Source: Spirosoma arboris (lineage in GTDB: Bacteria > Bacteroidota > Bacteroidia > Cytophagales > Spirosomataceae). From it: 64,000 nucleotides of DNA. The stretch lies in contig NZ_WPIN01000013.1 of the NCBI RefSeq assembly GCF_009754945.1, forward strand, positions 124,001 through 188,000. The letters are read 5' to 3'. The number at the start of each line of letters is the position of its first letter. Position 1 is the first letter of the stretch. A model generated the notes under the pieces. That model was not told where the DNA came from, searched no databases, and saw nothing but the letters and a program-made list of their open reading frames with translations. Below are positions 35,608-44,223 of the stretch, piece after piece. Both the position numbers and the translations under genes were made by a program.

Positions 35608-35622
35608 ATTATGTATAATATA
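35608..35622. promoter_or_regulatory. Putative GntR operator 1
   Basis: ATTATGTATAATATA lies directly before the regulator start codon and matches the other two sites in this gap (ATTATGTATrA core). It is well placed for autoregulation of the regulator-sialidase-epimerase operon. Confidence 0.55.
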
Positions 35623-35639
35623 AAAAGTCAGTTTCTTCG

Positions 35640-35657
35640 ATTATGTATGACAATATT
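35640..35657. promoter_or_regulatory. Putative GntR operator 2
   Basis: ATTATGTATGACAATATT repeats the left half of the operator exactly (ATTATGTAT) with a weaker right half. Confidence 0.45.
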
Positions 35658-35695
35658 CGGGAATCTATGGGGTAAAAAAAAATATTTCCTCATTT

Positions 35696-35726
35696 TTTGA
35701 CTTTTATGTATAACATAATACCTTTG
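35696..35726 (+). promoter_or_regulatory. Consensus SusC promoter with embedded GntR operator 3
   Basis: TTTG at 35696-35699 and TACCTTTG at 35719-35726 match the Bacteroidota -33 and -7 elements with a 19-base spacer. The perfect inverted repeat TTATGT-ATA-ACATAA (35704-35718) fills that spacer. A bound regulator would block polymerase, so this is a strong case for repression of the SusC-to-hexosaminidase operon. Confidence 0.8.
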
Positions 35727-35761
35727 TCAAGTCATACTTATTCCTTAGTCTACTGAAAACT

Positions 35762-38700
35762 ATGTCAATACGTTCTATTTATCCTTACAAATGCAGTCGA
35801 TATGTATTACATATTGTTTGCTGGCTGGTCGCCTTTAGTGCCTGGGCTCAGCCGACTCCGCTCTCCGGCACGGTTCGAGATGCCCGCACTAACGAGACGC
35901 TGCCGGGCGTAAACATTACCATTAAAGGAACGACCCGCGGGACGGTAACCAATCAGGATGGTCAGTTCACGCTACCCGTTCGCAAAGGCGACATTATAGT
36001 GGCCTCGCTCATCAGCATGAGCACGCAGGAAGTCGTGATCGATAACCAGGCAGCTCTCGACATCAAGCTGGCTGAAAGTGCCAAAAGTCTGGACGAAGTG
36101 GTGGTGGTCGGCTACGGTCAGCAGAGCCGAAAAACGCTAACCGGGTCCGTGTCGACCATCGATCAGACGGTTTTTAAATCCGTACCACGAACCAACGTGG
36201 GCACCGCCCTGCAGGGAACAGCCCCAGGTTTGCGCGTGCAGCAAACAACGGGTCAGCCCGGCTCGACACCAACAATTGTTTTCCGAGGAGGCACTGACTT
36301 TAACGGTTCTGGTTCGCCACTAGTCGTGCTTGATGGCGTTATTGTTCCCTCTCTCTTTGGTATCAATATGGAAGATGTGGAGAGCATTGACCTGCTCAAG
36401 GATGCGGCATCGGCGGCTATTTACGGAGCGAGGGCCTCGAACGGGGTAATCCTGGTGACGACCAAAAAAGGCAAGAAAGGCCGCACGTCCGTGACCTATA
36501 GCTACAAACGAGCCAACAATTATATCCGGCGAAATCCACTCCAGTATATGAGTGCGGAAGACTATATCGTCTGGAACCGACGAGGCTTGGCTAGTCGATT
36601 TGCCGCAGCACAGGCTGATAACAACACCGCCGAAATGAACAACGCCCGAAACCAGTTAACGGGTGCCTGGGGCTGGGGCGTCAATTCGGGCTGGACAGCA
36701 CCCGATGGAAAATACTCGACCCAACTGGTGTCAAACAGCAACCGGAATCTGCTCACTGACCCACAGTATCATTTATTGCTCGATAAAAATCCGTTCAACG
36801 CCAACCTGACGGACAGTCTGTTGTACCGCTCTATTTCGCAACGCCAACTGGAAGACCTGATTCTGCAACAAGGCACGCTCAATGAGCATTACCTGAACGT
36901 ATCGGGCGGTAACGATCAGGGTAATTTTTCGCTGGGTGTGGGCAGTATCAGCGACGTGGGAACCCTGATCGGTTCGTCACTGAGCCGGATGAACATGAAT
37001 TTCAACGGTGGCTTAAACGTCGGCAAAAATTTGGTCGTGAACCTGAATATGTCAGGCTACAGTGCAAAAACGACACCGTCGTACCTGTCTGCCGATGGCG
37101 GAGGGGGCGTTGGGGGCGGGATCGTTCAGCGGTTTACGGGCATTGCCCCCACCGTTCGATTAACGAATGACTTAACTGGCGCTGAGCTTCCCGGCGTTGA
37201 TGGCAGTACGCTCGGTAACCCGACGTATTTCCGGGATAAATTTTACAACCAAACCCTCGAACAACGCTATTCAGGCGGCCTGAATCTGGAATATACTATC
37301 CTGCCGGGGTTGAAAGCGCTGGCGTCGGCGTCAGGATTTTATCGGTACACCACAAACGACAGTTTTACCAAAGCGTACATCAACGGAACCGGTGGTGCGT
37401 TGGTCAACACACGCAATGCTTCCTTTACGAACCAGCGGGCCAGTCAGTATACGTACAATGCGTTCCTTCAGTATACCAAAGATGTTGGCAAGCATACGGT
37501 ATCGGCTTTAGCAGGCGGGGAGTTTTTTGAATCCCGGGTGTATGATTATGGGGCGACGGCCAACCTGGCCGCTACCGATTTTATTCCCTGGTTATCGGCC
37601 TCAATAGCCGCGGTAGGCGTGCCAACCTCTTCATTTTCAAGCTGGCAACGGCTGGCCTCGGTCATTGGGCGATTTAATTACACCTTCGCCAATACGTACC
37701 TGCTGAACATCAATATGCGGTACGATGGCACCTCGAAGCTCATCACGAATCAGTATGGTTTCTTCCCCGGCGTTTCATTAGGCTGGAACATGCACTATGC
37801 AGATTTCTTCGCCAATTCGTTCCTCCGACGCTACGTGTCCACGCTCAAACCGCGGATCAGTTTTGGCGAAAACGGCAGCATCAACCCACTCAACAGCGCG
37901 GGTCAGCCGTTGATTGGCGATTACGCAACAATTCCGCAGTATGGCAGCGTTGGTACGTATAACGGACAGCCTGGTTTTGCGGTCGGTGGTATTACGAACA
38001 CCAACCTCAAATGGGAGCGGGCCAATACGCTCAATTTCGGTCTGGATGTGGGTCTGCTGAACAACCGCGTCACCGTGATTGCCGATTACTTCATCCGCAA
38101 CGTGTACGATAAGATTACGTCACTGACCATACCGGCCTGGAATGGCTATAATTCATACGTAACCAACCTGGGTCAACTTCAGAACCGGGGCATTGAGCTG
38201 GAAATCAGAGCAAATGTGTTGAAGCCTTCGAGCGCCAACGGGGTATCCTGGACCGTCAGTGCCAACGTATTCCATGTGAAGAACTTTGCCAAAAAGCTTC
38301 CCAATAATGGCCTGGACCTGAATCGGCAGGGCGCTGTTCAGATTTTTGATCCCGGCCAGAACAAACTAGTGTGGGTAGGCGGTTTGCAGGAAGGCAAACG
38401 CGTTGGACTGGACGAAATTTATGCGCCGATCTATGACGGTATCTATACATCGCAGGCCCAACTGGATGAGCGCGCCAACCTCTGGAACTCGTATCTGCCC
38501 TATACGAATAAGCGAATTAAATTGCTGGGCGATGCCCGCTGGCGGGATACCGACAAAAACGATACGCTGGACTACCGCGATAATGTCTACGTCGGTCGCA
38601 CGACGCCAACGATCCAAGGCGGGTTTTCGTCGAACCTGTCCTGGAAAGGCTTTAATCTGTATGGTCAATTCGATTATTCGCTGGGCTTTATCATCGCCAA

Positions 38701-39115
38701 TCAGTCGTACCTGCGGGGCATGTCGCAGGTACAGGGCTCGCAGAATGGGCCAATTGACGTAACGAATACCTGGTCACCCGAGAATCCGACGGGTACGTTG
38801 CCCCGCTATTACTGGGCCAACTACGGCCGGAACTACTTCACCGATGCCGGTGGCAGTACGACTCCACCCGCCAATTTCTGGCAAAAGGGCGATTACTTAG
38901 CGATGCGCGAAGTAACGCTAAGCTACGATATGCCCGCTAAGTTGCTCGAACGGGTAGCCCGTAATCGGGTCAAGAGTCTTCGGGTATTCCTGACGGGCTC
39001 AAACCTGGTGTATTTCACGGGCTATAACGGGACGTTCCCCGAAGTGGGTGGCAACGATGTGGGTCGCTTCCCGTTGCCCCGAACCGCCACATTGGGGGCC
39101 ACGATCAGTCTTTAA
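35762..39115 (+). CDS. SusC-like TonB-dependent transporter (sialic acid/sialoglycan, NanO-like)
   Basis: This 1117-residue outer-membrane transporter has a signal peptide (about 1-29, ending FSAWA), a carboxypeptidase-regulatory-like domain (PLSGTVRDARTNETLPGVNI) and the SusC TonB-box region DEVVVVGYGQQSRKTLTGSV. A plug with LLKDAASAAIYGARASNGVI and a barrel ending TATLGATISL follow. It forms a lidded pair with the SusD gene 17 bases downstream. The locus of sialidase, lyase and mutarotase points to sialic acid or small sialylated glycans, like NanO of Tannerella and Bacteroides. Expression is probably controlled by the GntR-type regulator through the operator in its promoter. Confidence 0.92.
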   Translation: MSIRSIYPYKCSRYVLHIVCWLVAFSAWAQPTPLSGTVRDARTNETLPGVNITIKGTTRGTVTNQDGQFTLPVRKGDIIVASLISMSTQEVVIDNQAALDIKLAESAKSLDEVVVVGYGQQSRKTLTGSVSTIDQTVFKSVPRTNVGTALQGTAPGLRVQQTTGQPGSTPTIVFRGGTDFNGSGSPLVVLDGVIVPSLFGINMEDVESIDLLKDAASAAIYGARASNGVILVTTKKGKKGRTSVTYSYKRANNYIRRNPLQYMSAEDYIVWNRRGLASRFAAAQADNNTAEMNNARNQLTGAWGWGVNSGWTAPDGKYSTQLVSNSNRNLLTDPQYHLLLDKNPFNANLTDSLLYRSISQRQLEDLILQQGTLNEHYLNVSGGNDQGNFSLGVGSISDVGTLIGSSLSRMNMNFNGGLNVGKNLVVNLNMSGYSAKTTPSYLSADGGGGVGGGIVQRFTGIAPTVRLTNDLTGAELPGVDGSTLGNPTYFRDKFYNQTLEQRYSGGLNLEYTILPGLKALASASGFYRYTTNDSFTKAYINGTGGALVNTRNASFTNQRASQYTYNAFLQYTKDVGKHTVSALAGGEFFESRVYDYGATANLAATDFIPWLSASIAAVGVPTSSFSSWQRLASVIGRFNYTFANTYLLNINMRYDGTSKLITNQYGFFPGVSLGWNMHYADFFANSFLRRYVSTLKPRISFGENGSINPLNSAGQPLIGDYATIPQYGSVGTYNGQPGFAVGGITNTNLKWERANTLNFGLDVGLLNNRVTVIADYFIRNVYDKITSLTIPAWNGYNSYVTNLGQLQNRGIELEIRANVLKPSSANGVSWTVSANVFHVKNFAKKLPNNGLDLNRQGAVQIFDPGQNKLVWVGGLQEGKRVGLDEIYAPIYDGIYTSQAQLDERANLWNSYLPYTNKRIKLLGDARWRDTDKNDTLDYRDNVYVGRTTPTIQGGFSSNLSWKGFNLYGQFDYSLGFIIANQSYLRGMSQVQGSQNGPIDVTNTWSPENPTGTLPRYYWANYGRNYFTDAGGSTTPPANFWQKGDYLAMREVTLSYDMPAKLLERVARNRVKSLRVFLTGSNLVYFTGYNGTFPEVGGNDVGRFPLPRTATLGATISL

Positions 39116-39132
39116 TCTCCAAGCCGAACATC

Positions 39133-40656
39133 ATGAAAACGTACAAACTAACGATTGCATTCGTCGGCTGTCTGGTTGCCAGTTCCGGCCTGTTTTCCTG
39201 CCAGGATCAACTTCGGGAAGTCATTCCCCAAACCTCACTCAACCAGAGCCTGGTCTTATCGGATGCCAACGCGGCCCTGACCCTGTATACGGGTGTCTAT
39301 TCTTCCTTCCGAACGTATCACAGTACGTTATTCACGCTGGGGGAGATGCGTTCCGATATCTGGGCGGATGGTCTCTTTACCGAATCGGAGGATACGGGAC
39401 TAAAACAATACTGGTCGCATAACATCAGTGCCACGAATGTGCCCATCGACAACTGGGGGGGGCTCTACAACCTGATCGACCGCATCAATACGGTTATTAA
39501 ACTGTTTCCGGCGGCACCCCTCGACGAAGCCAAACGGAAAACCTGCCTCGCCGAAATGTACGGCATGCGGGCTTACGTGTACTATACACTCCTGCAAACC
39601 TGGGGAGGTGTTCCCATCAGCACAGACCCCGTTACGTCCGTGGATAATCTGACTGATTTGTACAAAGCCCGGTCAACACCCGACGAGGTGATGAAACTGA
39701 TCAAAAGCGATCTGGAGCAGTCGCTGACGCTTTTCGCGGGTAACAATGCGTTTGCGACCAAGCGCGTCAACTGGAGTCGGGCGGCTACGCTGACCCTGAA
39801 AGGCGATGTATTTATCTGGTCGGGTACGCACATGGGTGGTGGAAACGCCGATTTCACGACGGCTAAATCGGCGTTGGACGAGGTAAAAGCGTTGCCAACG
39901 CTGGGGCTACAGGGTACGTTTGCCGACATCTTTGACCCGACCAAAAAGAGTAATAACAAGGAGATCATTTTTGCCATTAACTATGAGAAAAATGAAGCGA
40001 CCCAGGGCGTGTATGGTAATTTTCTGGTGAACACAACGCAGGCTGGTACGTTGTTTTTCGATCCGGTTCCGGGCCCGGCCGTAGCGGTGAATGCAACCTA
40101 TCCCCTCGTGAGTGGAGCCAGCCGGGTGGGCATGTCCAGCGCCACCCTAACCAAACTAAGTAACGCCAAAGATCAGCGCATCCGCCCTTCTTTTCGCGTG
40201 ATGTACCGCAATACCGCGGGCTTTCCCATTGCCGGTGTCATGCTGACAAAATTCATTGGCCGGGTTGATTCGGGTATACAGCTTTACGACAATGACTTTC
40301 CCATTTATCGCTACGCCGATGTGTTGCTGTTGCTGTCCGAAGCGAATACGAAATTGGGCAACGATCCATCTGCCGACATCAATGCCATTCGGGCACGAGC
40401 CTATGGGACAGGCTTTACCGTATACACCAATGGAAGTCAGGAAGCCAACATGAATGCAATTCTGGATGAATACCTGCGGGAGTTTATTGGGGAAGGGAAG
40501 CGTTGGTGGGCCTTGCGCCGGGCAGGGAATGCGTATGTATTCGCGGCCGTAAACCCTGTTTATCTGCCCGCCACGCAGGTTTATAAACTGCTTCTACCCA
40601 TTTCCATTTCCATGCTTAACACCGATCCGAAACTAGTTCAGACGCCTGGGTACTAA
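39133..40656 (+). CDS. SusD-like surface lipoprotein (NanU-like)
   Basis: This 507-residue RagB/SusD protein has a lipoprotein signal (Cys23 in SSGLFSCQDQ). An N-terminal TPR part carries the usual AEMYGMRAYVYYTLLQTWGG and PDEVMKLIKSDLEQ. The C-terminal family block reads YRYADVLLLLSEANTKLGND and FIGEGKRWWALRRAGN. It should cap the SusC barrel and bind sialic acid or sialylated sugars at the surface. It directly follows SusC. A 12-base-stem hairpin lies between it and the lyase gene. Confidence 0.92.
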   Translation: MKTYKLTIAFVGCLVASSGLFSCQDQLREVIPQTSLNQSLVLSDANAALTLYTGVYSSFRTYHSTLFTLGEMRSDIWADGLFTESEDTGLKQYWSHNISATNVPIDNWGGLYNLIDRINTVIKLFPAAPLDEAKRKTCLAEMYGMRAYVYYTLLQTWGGVPISTDPVTSVDNLTDLYKARSTPDEVMKLIKSDLEQSLTLFAGNNAFATKRVNWSRAATLTLKGDVFIWSGTHMGGGNADFTTAKSALDEVKALPTLGLQGTFADIFDPTKKSNNKEIIFAINYEKNEATQGVYGNFLVNTTQAGTLFFDPVPGPAVAVNATYPLVSGASRVGMSSATLTKLSNAKDQRIRPSFRVMYRNTAGFPIAGVMLTKFIGRVDSGIQLYDNDFPIYRYADVLLLLSEANTKLGNDPSADINAIRARAYGTGFTVYTNGSQEANMNAILDEYLREFIGEGKRWWALRRAGNAYVFAAVNPVYLPATQVYKLLLPISISMLNTDPKLVQTPGY

Positions 40657-40733
40657 ATCAAGTAAAGGTCTTTGTGTTGTTTGCCAGTAGAGACCGTATA
40701 CACTCACATCAAGTATAGGTTAGGTTTGTTCGC

Positions 40734-40762
40734 AGTTCCTTCGGATTATGTCCGAAGGAACT
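40734..40762 (+). terminator. Hairpin between SusD and lyase genes
   Basis: AGTTCCTTCGGA and its exact reverse complement TCCGAAGGAACT surround TTATG. A pyrimidine-rich tail follows (CTTCTTCCTCCATTTTT). It probably acts as a partial terminator or 3'-end stabiliser that sets a higher level of SusCD than of the catabolic enzymes. Confidence 0.6.
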
Positions 40763-40779
40763 CTTCTTCCTCCATTTTT

Positions 40780-41727
40780 ATGTCATATATTCCAAAAACC
40801 GAAGGGCTGGTGGCCGCTCCGTTCACCCCCATGCACGCTAATGGTAGCCTGAATCTGGCCACCATTCCTGAGTATGCTCATTTTCTCGTTCAAAACGGTA
40901 TCAAAGGCGCTTTTATCGGCGGCTCAACCGGTGAGGGCGTATCGCTTTCCTTTCCTGAAAAACTGGAACTGCTCCAGGCCTGGGGCCAGGTCGATGAACC
41001 CAGCTTGGCTAAAATCATGCTGGTTGGCGGTACATCTCTGGAAGAAAGCAAGCTACTTGCCAAGGAGGCCTCCCGTGCTGGTTTTCAGGCGGTAGCTGTA
41101 CTGGCTCCGTTTTATTTCAAACCAGCGAATGTAGAACTCCTGGCTCAGTTTTGCATTCAGATTGGCGAAGCTGCACCCGATCTGGGCCTTTATTTCTATC
41201 ATATTCCCGCTCTGACGGGAGCCAATCTGTCGATGATTGATTTTCTGGCCTGCATCGACGGGCGACTGCCCAACTTTTACGGCATCAAATACACCCACAA
41301 TGACCTGATGGATTTTCGGCAATGTGTATTATTCGAAAAGCAGAAGTACGATATTCTGTGGGGTTGGGATGAAATTTACCTGGCGGCCATGGCAATGGGC
41401 GCTCGTGGGGCGGTGGGTAGTACATTCAATTACGCAGCTCCGTTGTATTATGACCTCATGGCTGCCTTCAACGCAGGTGATTTGGAAAAGGCCCGGCAGT
41501 TGCAGGATAAATCCATCGCCATTGTCCGTATCTTAGGCAAATACGGCGGTATTGCCACTGGGAAAGCCTTCATGCGGGCGGTGGGCATCGACTGTGGTGG
41601 TTTTCGGCTTCCTATAGCCAACATGTCGGCTGTACAGTATCCACGTTTTCTGGAGGATTTACACGCCATCGACTTTTACGCCTATGCCTCACAAATGCCC
41701 GTATCGACGGTTGTCAACGCGGATTAA
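40780..41727 (+). CDS. nanA: N-acetylneuraminate lyase
   Basis: With the ATG at 40780 the protein is 315 residues; an upstream frame to 40672 runs through the hairpin and lacks family similarity. It is a DHDPS/NAL-type TIM barrel. GGSTGEG (about 48-53) binds the pyruvate carboxylate, YFYHIPALTG holds the catalytic Tyr140, and GIKYTHND holds the Schiff-base Lys170. The GIKYT-N-D form is typical of sialate lyases rather than dihydrodipicolinate synthases. It splits Neu5Ac into ManNAc and pyruvate. The ManNAc then goes to the AGE-family epimerase coded on the other arm. Confidence 0.9.
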   Translation: MSYIPKTEGLVAAPFTPMHANGSLNLATIPEYAHFLVQNGIKGAFIGGSTGEGVSLSFPEKLELLQAWGQVDEPSLAKIMLVGGTSLEESKLLAKEASRAGFQAVAVLAPFYFKPANVELLAQFCIQIGEAAPDLGLYFYHIPALTGANLSMIDFLACIDGRLPNFYGIKYTHNDLMDFRQCVLFEKQKYDILWGWDEIYLAAMAMGARGAVGSTFNYAAPLYYDLMAAFNAGDLEKARQLQDKSIAIVRILGKYGGIATGKAFMRAVGIDCGGFRLPIANMSAVQYPRFLEDLHAIDFYAYASQMPVSTVVNAD

Positions 41728-42850
41728 ACGGACTGGCATTGGACTCCTTATGACTTATCTGTCGGTACTTTCAGCCAGTGCGCAGGCTCAGTTGCGTTAT
41801 ACCCTACTCCCGGATTTGCCTGCCTTGACCGGTCAGCCAAATCCGGGAGTAGCCGGGGCGTTTGCCGGTGCCAGTCATGACGCCTTACTCATAGCGGGCG
41901 GAGCCAATTTTCCGAATGGCTTTCCCTGGCAGGGTGGCACAAAAGTCTGGCATTCGACCGTTTATGTGCTAGTTCGCGAAGGAAATAGGTATCGATGGCA
42001 AGCCACGCACCAGCTGGATCGGCCACGGGCATATGGCGCTTCGGTGGTCTGGAATGAGCAACTGATTTGCGTGGGTGGCAATGACGAAAAGCAACGATTC
42101 GCCGATGTGTTTAGTCTCCAGTGGAATCCATTGACGGCTACACTCAACCAGCAGTCGCTTCCTGCACTTCCCTTGCCTCTGGCGAATCTGGCCGCTGCTA
42201 TTTCAGGCAATAGCCTATATGTGTTTGGTGGTGAATCGGATCGGGGAACAGAAACGGGCTTATACGTACTCGACCTGAAAGCGCTGACCCGCGGCTGGCA
42301 AAAACTGGCTGATCTGCCCGGTCCGGCAAGAGCGTATACGGCCATGACAGCGCAGTCAGACGGAACCGATCAGTCGCTATACGTAGTGGGTGGTCGGCAG
42401 ACGGTAAATGGCGTAACTACGATTTATTCCGATGTCTACGCCTATCAAATCAATCGGAAACAGTGGAAACGGTTACCCGATATGCGTCAACCGCTGGCGG
42501 CCCATCAGGTCATTGCCTTTGGTTCACAGTCATTGGTTGTGTTTGGCGGTGACGATGGAAAACGACTTCGACAAATTGAAGCCCTGACAAATCAGGTAAA
42601 GGTATTGCCCGAAGGCGTTGACAAGGAAAAACGCACGACGGAACGGAACAACCTTCAGATCGATCATCCGGGCTTTATCAAAACGGTCTGGCAGTTGCGA
42701 ACGGATACAAAAATCTGGTCAGTGGTGGACACATTACCGTTCCCGTCGCCCGTAACAACTCCGCTGGTCCGCTGGGGCAATAGCGTTATTATACCCAGCG
42801 GTGAAATTACGCCCGGCATCCGAACGCCTGCTATCTGGAAAATCGACTAA
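41684..42850 (+). CDS. nanM: N-acetylneuraminate mutarotase (kelch propeller, NanM-like)
   Basis: This 388-residue protein begins inside the last 44 bases of nanA. It has a basic n-region and hydrophobic stretch ending SVLSASAQA, so it is exported; an inner Met at 41750 would lack the basic part. Kelch repeats are visible (ALLIAGGANFPNGFPWQGGT, NSLYVFGGESD, QSLYVVGGRQT, QSLVVFGGDDG), with family-specific NFPNG and the Arg of QLDRPRAYGAS. NanM interconverts the anomers of free sialic acid in the periplasm to speed uptake. Neighbours on both sides are sialic-acid genes. Confidence 0.9.
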   Translation: MPHKCPYRRLSTRIKRTGIGLLMTYLSVLSASAQAQLRYTLLPDLPALTGQPNPGVAGAFAGASHDALLIAGGANFPNGFPWQGGTKVWHSTVYVLVREGNRYRWQATHQLDRPRAYGASVVWNEQLICVGGNDEKQRFADVFSLQWNPLTATLNQQSLPALPLPLANLAAAISGNSLYVFGGESDRGTETGLYVLDLKALTRGWQKLADLPGPARAYTAMTAQSDGTDQSLYVVGGRQTVNGVTTIYSDVYAYQINRKQWKRLPDMRQPLAAHQVIAFGSQSLVVFGGDDGKRLRQIEALTNQVKVLPEGVDKEKRTTERNNLQIDHPGFIKTVWQLRTDTKIWSVVDTLPFPSPVTTPLVRWGNSVIIPSGEITPGIRTPAIWKID

Positions 42851-42934
42851 ATTTTTTTGAGAGGATTTACAGAATAAATCAGGATTGAGGAATGAAAAAT
42901 TTCTGATTTATCCTGTAAATCCTCTCAAAAAAAT
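42851..42934. repeat. 32-base-arm inverted repeat (hairpin) between mutarotase and MFS genes
   Basis: The left arm (42851-42882) and right arm (42903-42934) are complementary over 32 bases with one mismatch, around a 20-base loop. The core reads GAGAGGATTTACAG and CTGTAAATCCTCTC and is flanked by T7 and A7 runs, so it could end transcription in both directions. It shares the AATCCTGT theme with the hairpin at 54600-54671. Confidence 0.8.
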
Positions 42935-42954
42935 ACCATTATGACATCTGGCAA

Positions 42955-44223
42955 ATGAACGACAAGGCAGTAAGTCAACCGGGGAGGCTGTATCCATGGG
43001 TGGTGGTGGGCCTCTTATGGGTGGTAGCCATGCTGAATTATATGGACCGGCAGATGCTGGCGACCATGCGACCATCCATGCAGCTGGATATCAGCGAATT
43101 GCAGTCGGCCACTAATTTCGGTCGGCTGATGGCTATTTTTCTCTGGATTTATGGCTGCATGAGTCCGGTATCGGGGATCGTTGCCGATCGGTTCAACCGG
43201 AAATGGCTGATTGTGGGCAGTTTATTTGTCTGGTCGGGGGTTACGTTCTCAATGGGATACGCCACGACCTTTGATCAGCTCTACTGGCTACGGGCCATTA
43301 TGGGTGTCAGTGAAGCCCTTTATATTCCGGCGGGTCTGGCGCTTATTGCCGATTTTCACACGACCAAAACCCGGTCGCTGGCTATCGGTATTCACATGAC
43401 GGGCCTCTACATGGGCCAGGCGCTAGGGGGATTCGGCGCAACTGTGGCAGAGTCATATTCCTGGCCAACGGCCTTTCAGGGATTTGGAATTGCCGGATTG
43501 CTGTATGCCGTTATGCTCAGCTTTTTCTTGCGGGAAACCAACCGGGGCGCGTCAGCCCAGTCCCTGATTACGGATAAATTTAAACCCCAAAGCATACCCT
43601 TGACGAAAGGCCTGAGTTTGCTGCTGGCGAATACGTCGTTCTGGATCATTCTCTTCTATTACGCTATCCCTAGTCTACCCGGTTGGGCAACCAAAAACTG
43701 GCTTCCCACGCTCTTTGCCACGAACCTAAACATCGATATGGGTACGGCCGGGCCTCTTTCCACGATCACGATTGCTATGTCTTCCTTTCTAGGTGTGATT
43801 TTTGGCGGCATCTTGTCTGATCGGTGGGTGCAAACAAATCATCGGGGACGGATTTATACTAGCGCTATCGGCTTATCCCTGACGATCCCCTCGCTACTGC
43901 TCATTGGCTTTGGCGACTCCCTTTTTCATGTAGTGGGGGCAGCCCTGTGTTTTGGGTTTGGTTACGGCATGTTCGATGCCAACAATATGCCGATTCTGTG
44001 CCAGTTCGTTCCCGCCCGCCATCGCGCAACGGCCTACGGTATTATGAACATGACGGGGGTCTTTGCGGGGGCACTGGTGACTAACTGGCTGGGAAAATCG
44101 ATGGATTCGGGTCAACTGGGTTCTGATTTCGCCATGCTATCGGGTATCGTACTGGTGGCGTTGTTGGTGCAGTTATATTTTTTAAGACCGACCGTCAATG
44201 ATATTGTCGCAGGCGAAAGTTAA
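42955..44223 (+). CDS. MFS transporter, probable sialic acid importer (NanT-like)
   Basis: This 422-residue major facilitator has about 12 membrane helices. Family motifs are LNYMDRQMLATMRPSMQLDI near helix 1, GIVADRFNRKWLIVGS between helices 2 and 3 (the D-R-x-x-R/K loop) and GGILSDRWVQTNHRGR in the second half. It resembles the hexuronate/sialate branch of the family. Placed between the mutarotase and an O-acetylesterase overlapping its end, it is the only inner-membrane transporter in the locus and so the likely carrier of free Neu5Ac, as NanT in Bacteroides. Confidence 0.87.
   Translation: MNDKAVSQPGRLYPWVVVGLLWVVAMLNYMDRQMLATMRPSMQLDISELQSATNFGRLMAIFLWIYGCMSPVSGIVADRFNRKWLIVGSLFVWSGVTFSMGYATTFDQLYWLRAIMGVSEALYIPAGLALIADFHTTKTRSLAIGIHMTGLYMGQALGGFGATVAESYSWPTAFQGFGIAGLLYAVMLSFFLRETNRGASAQSLITDKFKPQSIPLTKGLSLLLANTSFWIILFYYAIPSLPGWATKNWLPTLFATNLNIDMGTAGPLSTITIAMSSFLGVIFGGILSDRWVQTNHRGRIYTSAIGLSLTIPSLLLIGFGDSLFHVVGAALCFGFGYGMFDANNMPILCQFVPARHRATAYGIMNMTGVFAGALVTNWLGKSMDSGQLGSDFAMLSGIVLVALLVQLYFLRPTVNDIVAGES

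Noticed and set aside
42941-42958. Five-codon mini-frame (MTSGK) overlapping the MFS start
   Set aside because: It is too short to support as a gene; it could be a chance ATG between the hairpin and the true start.
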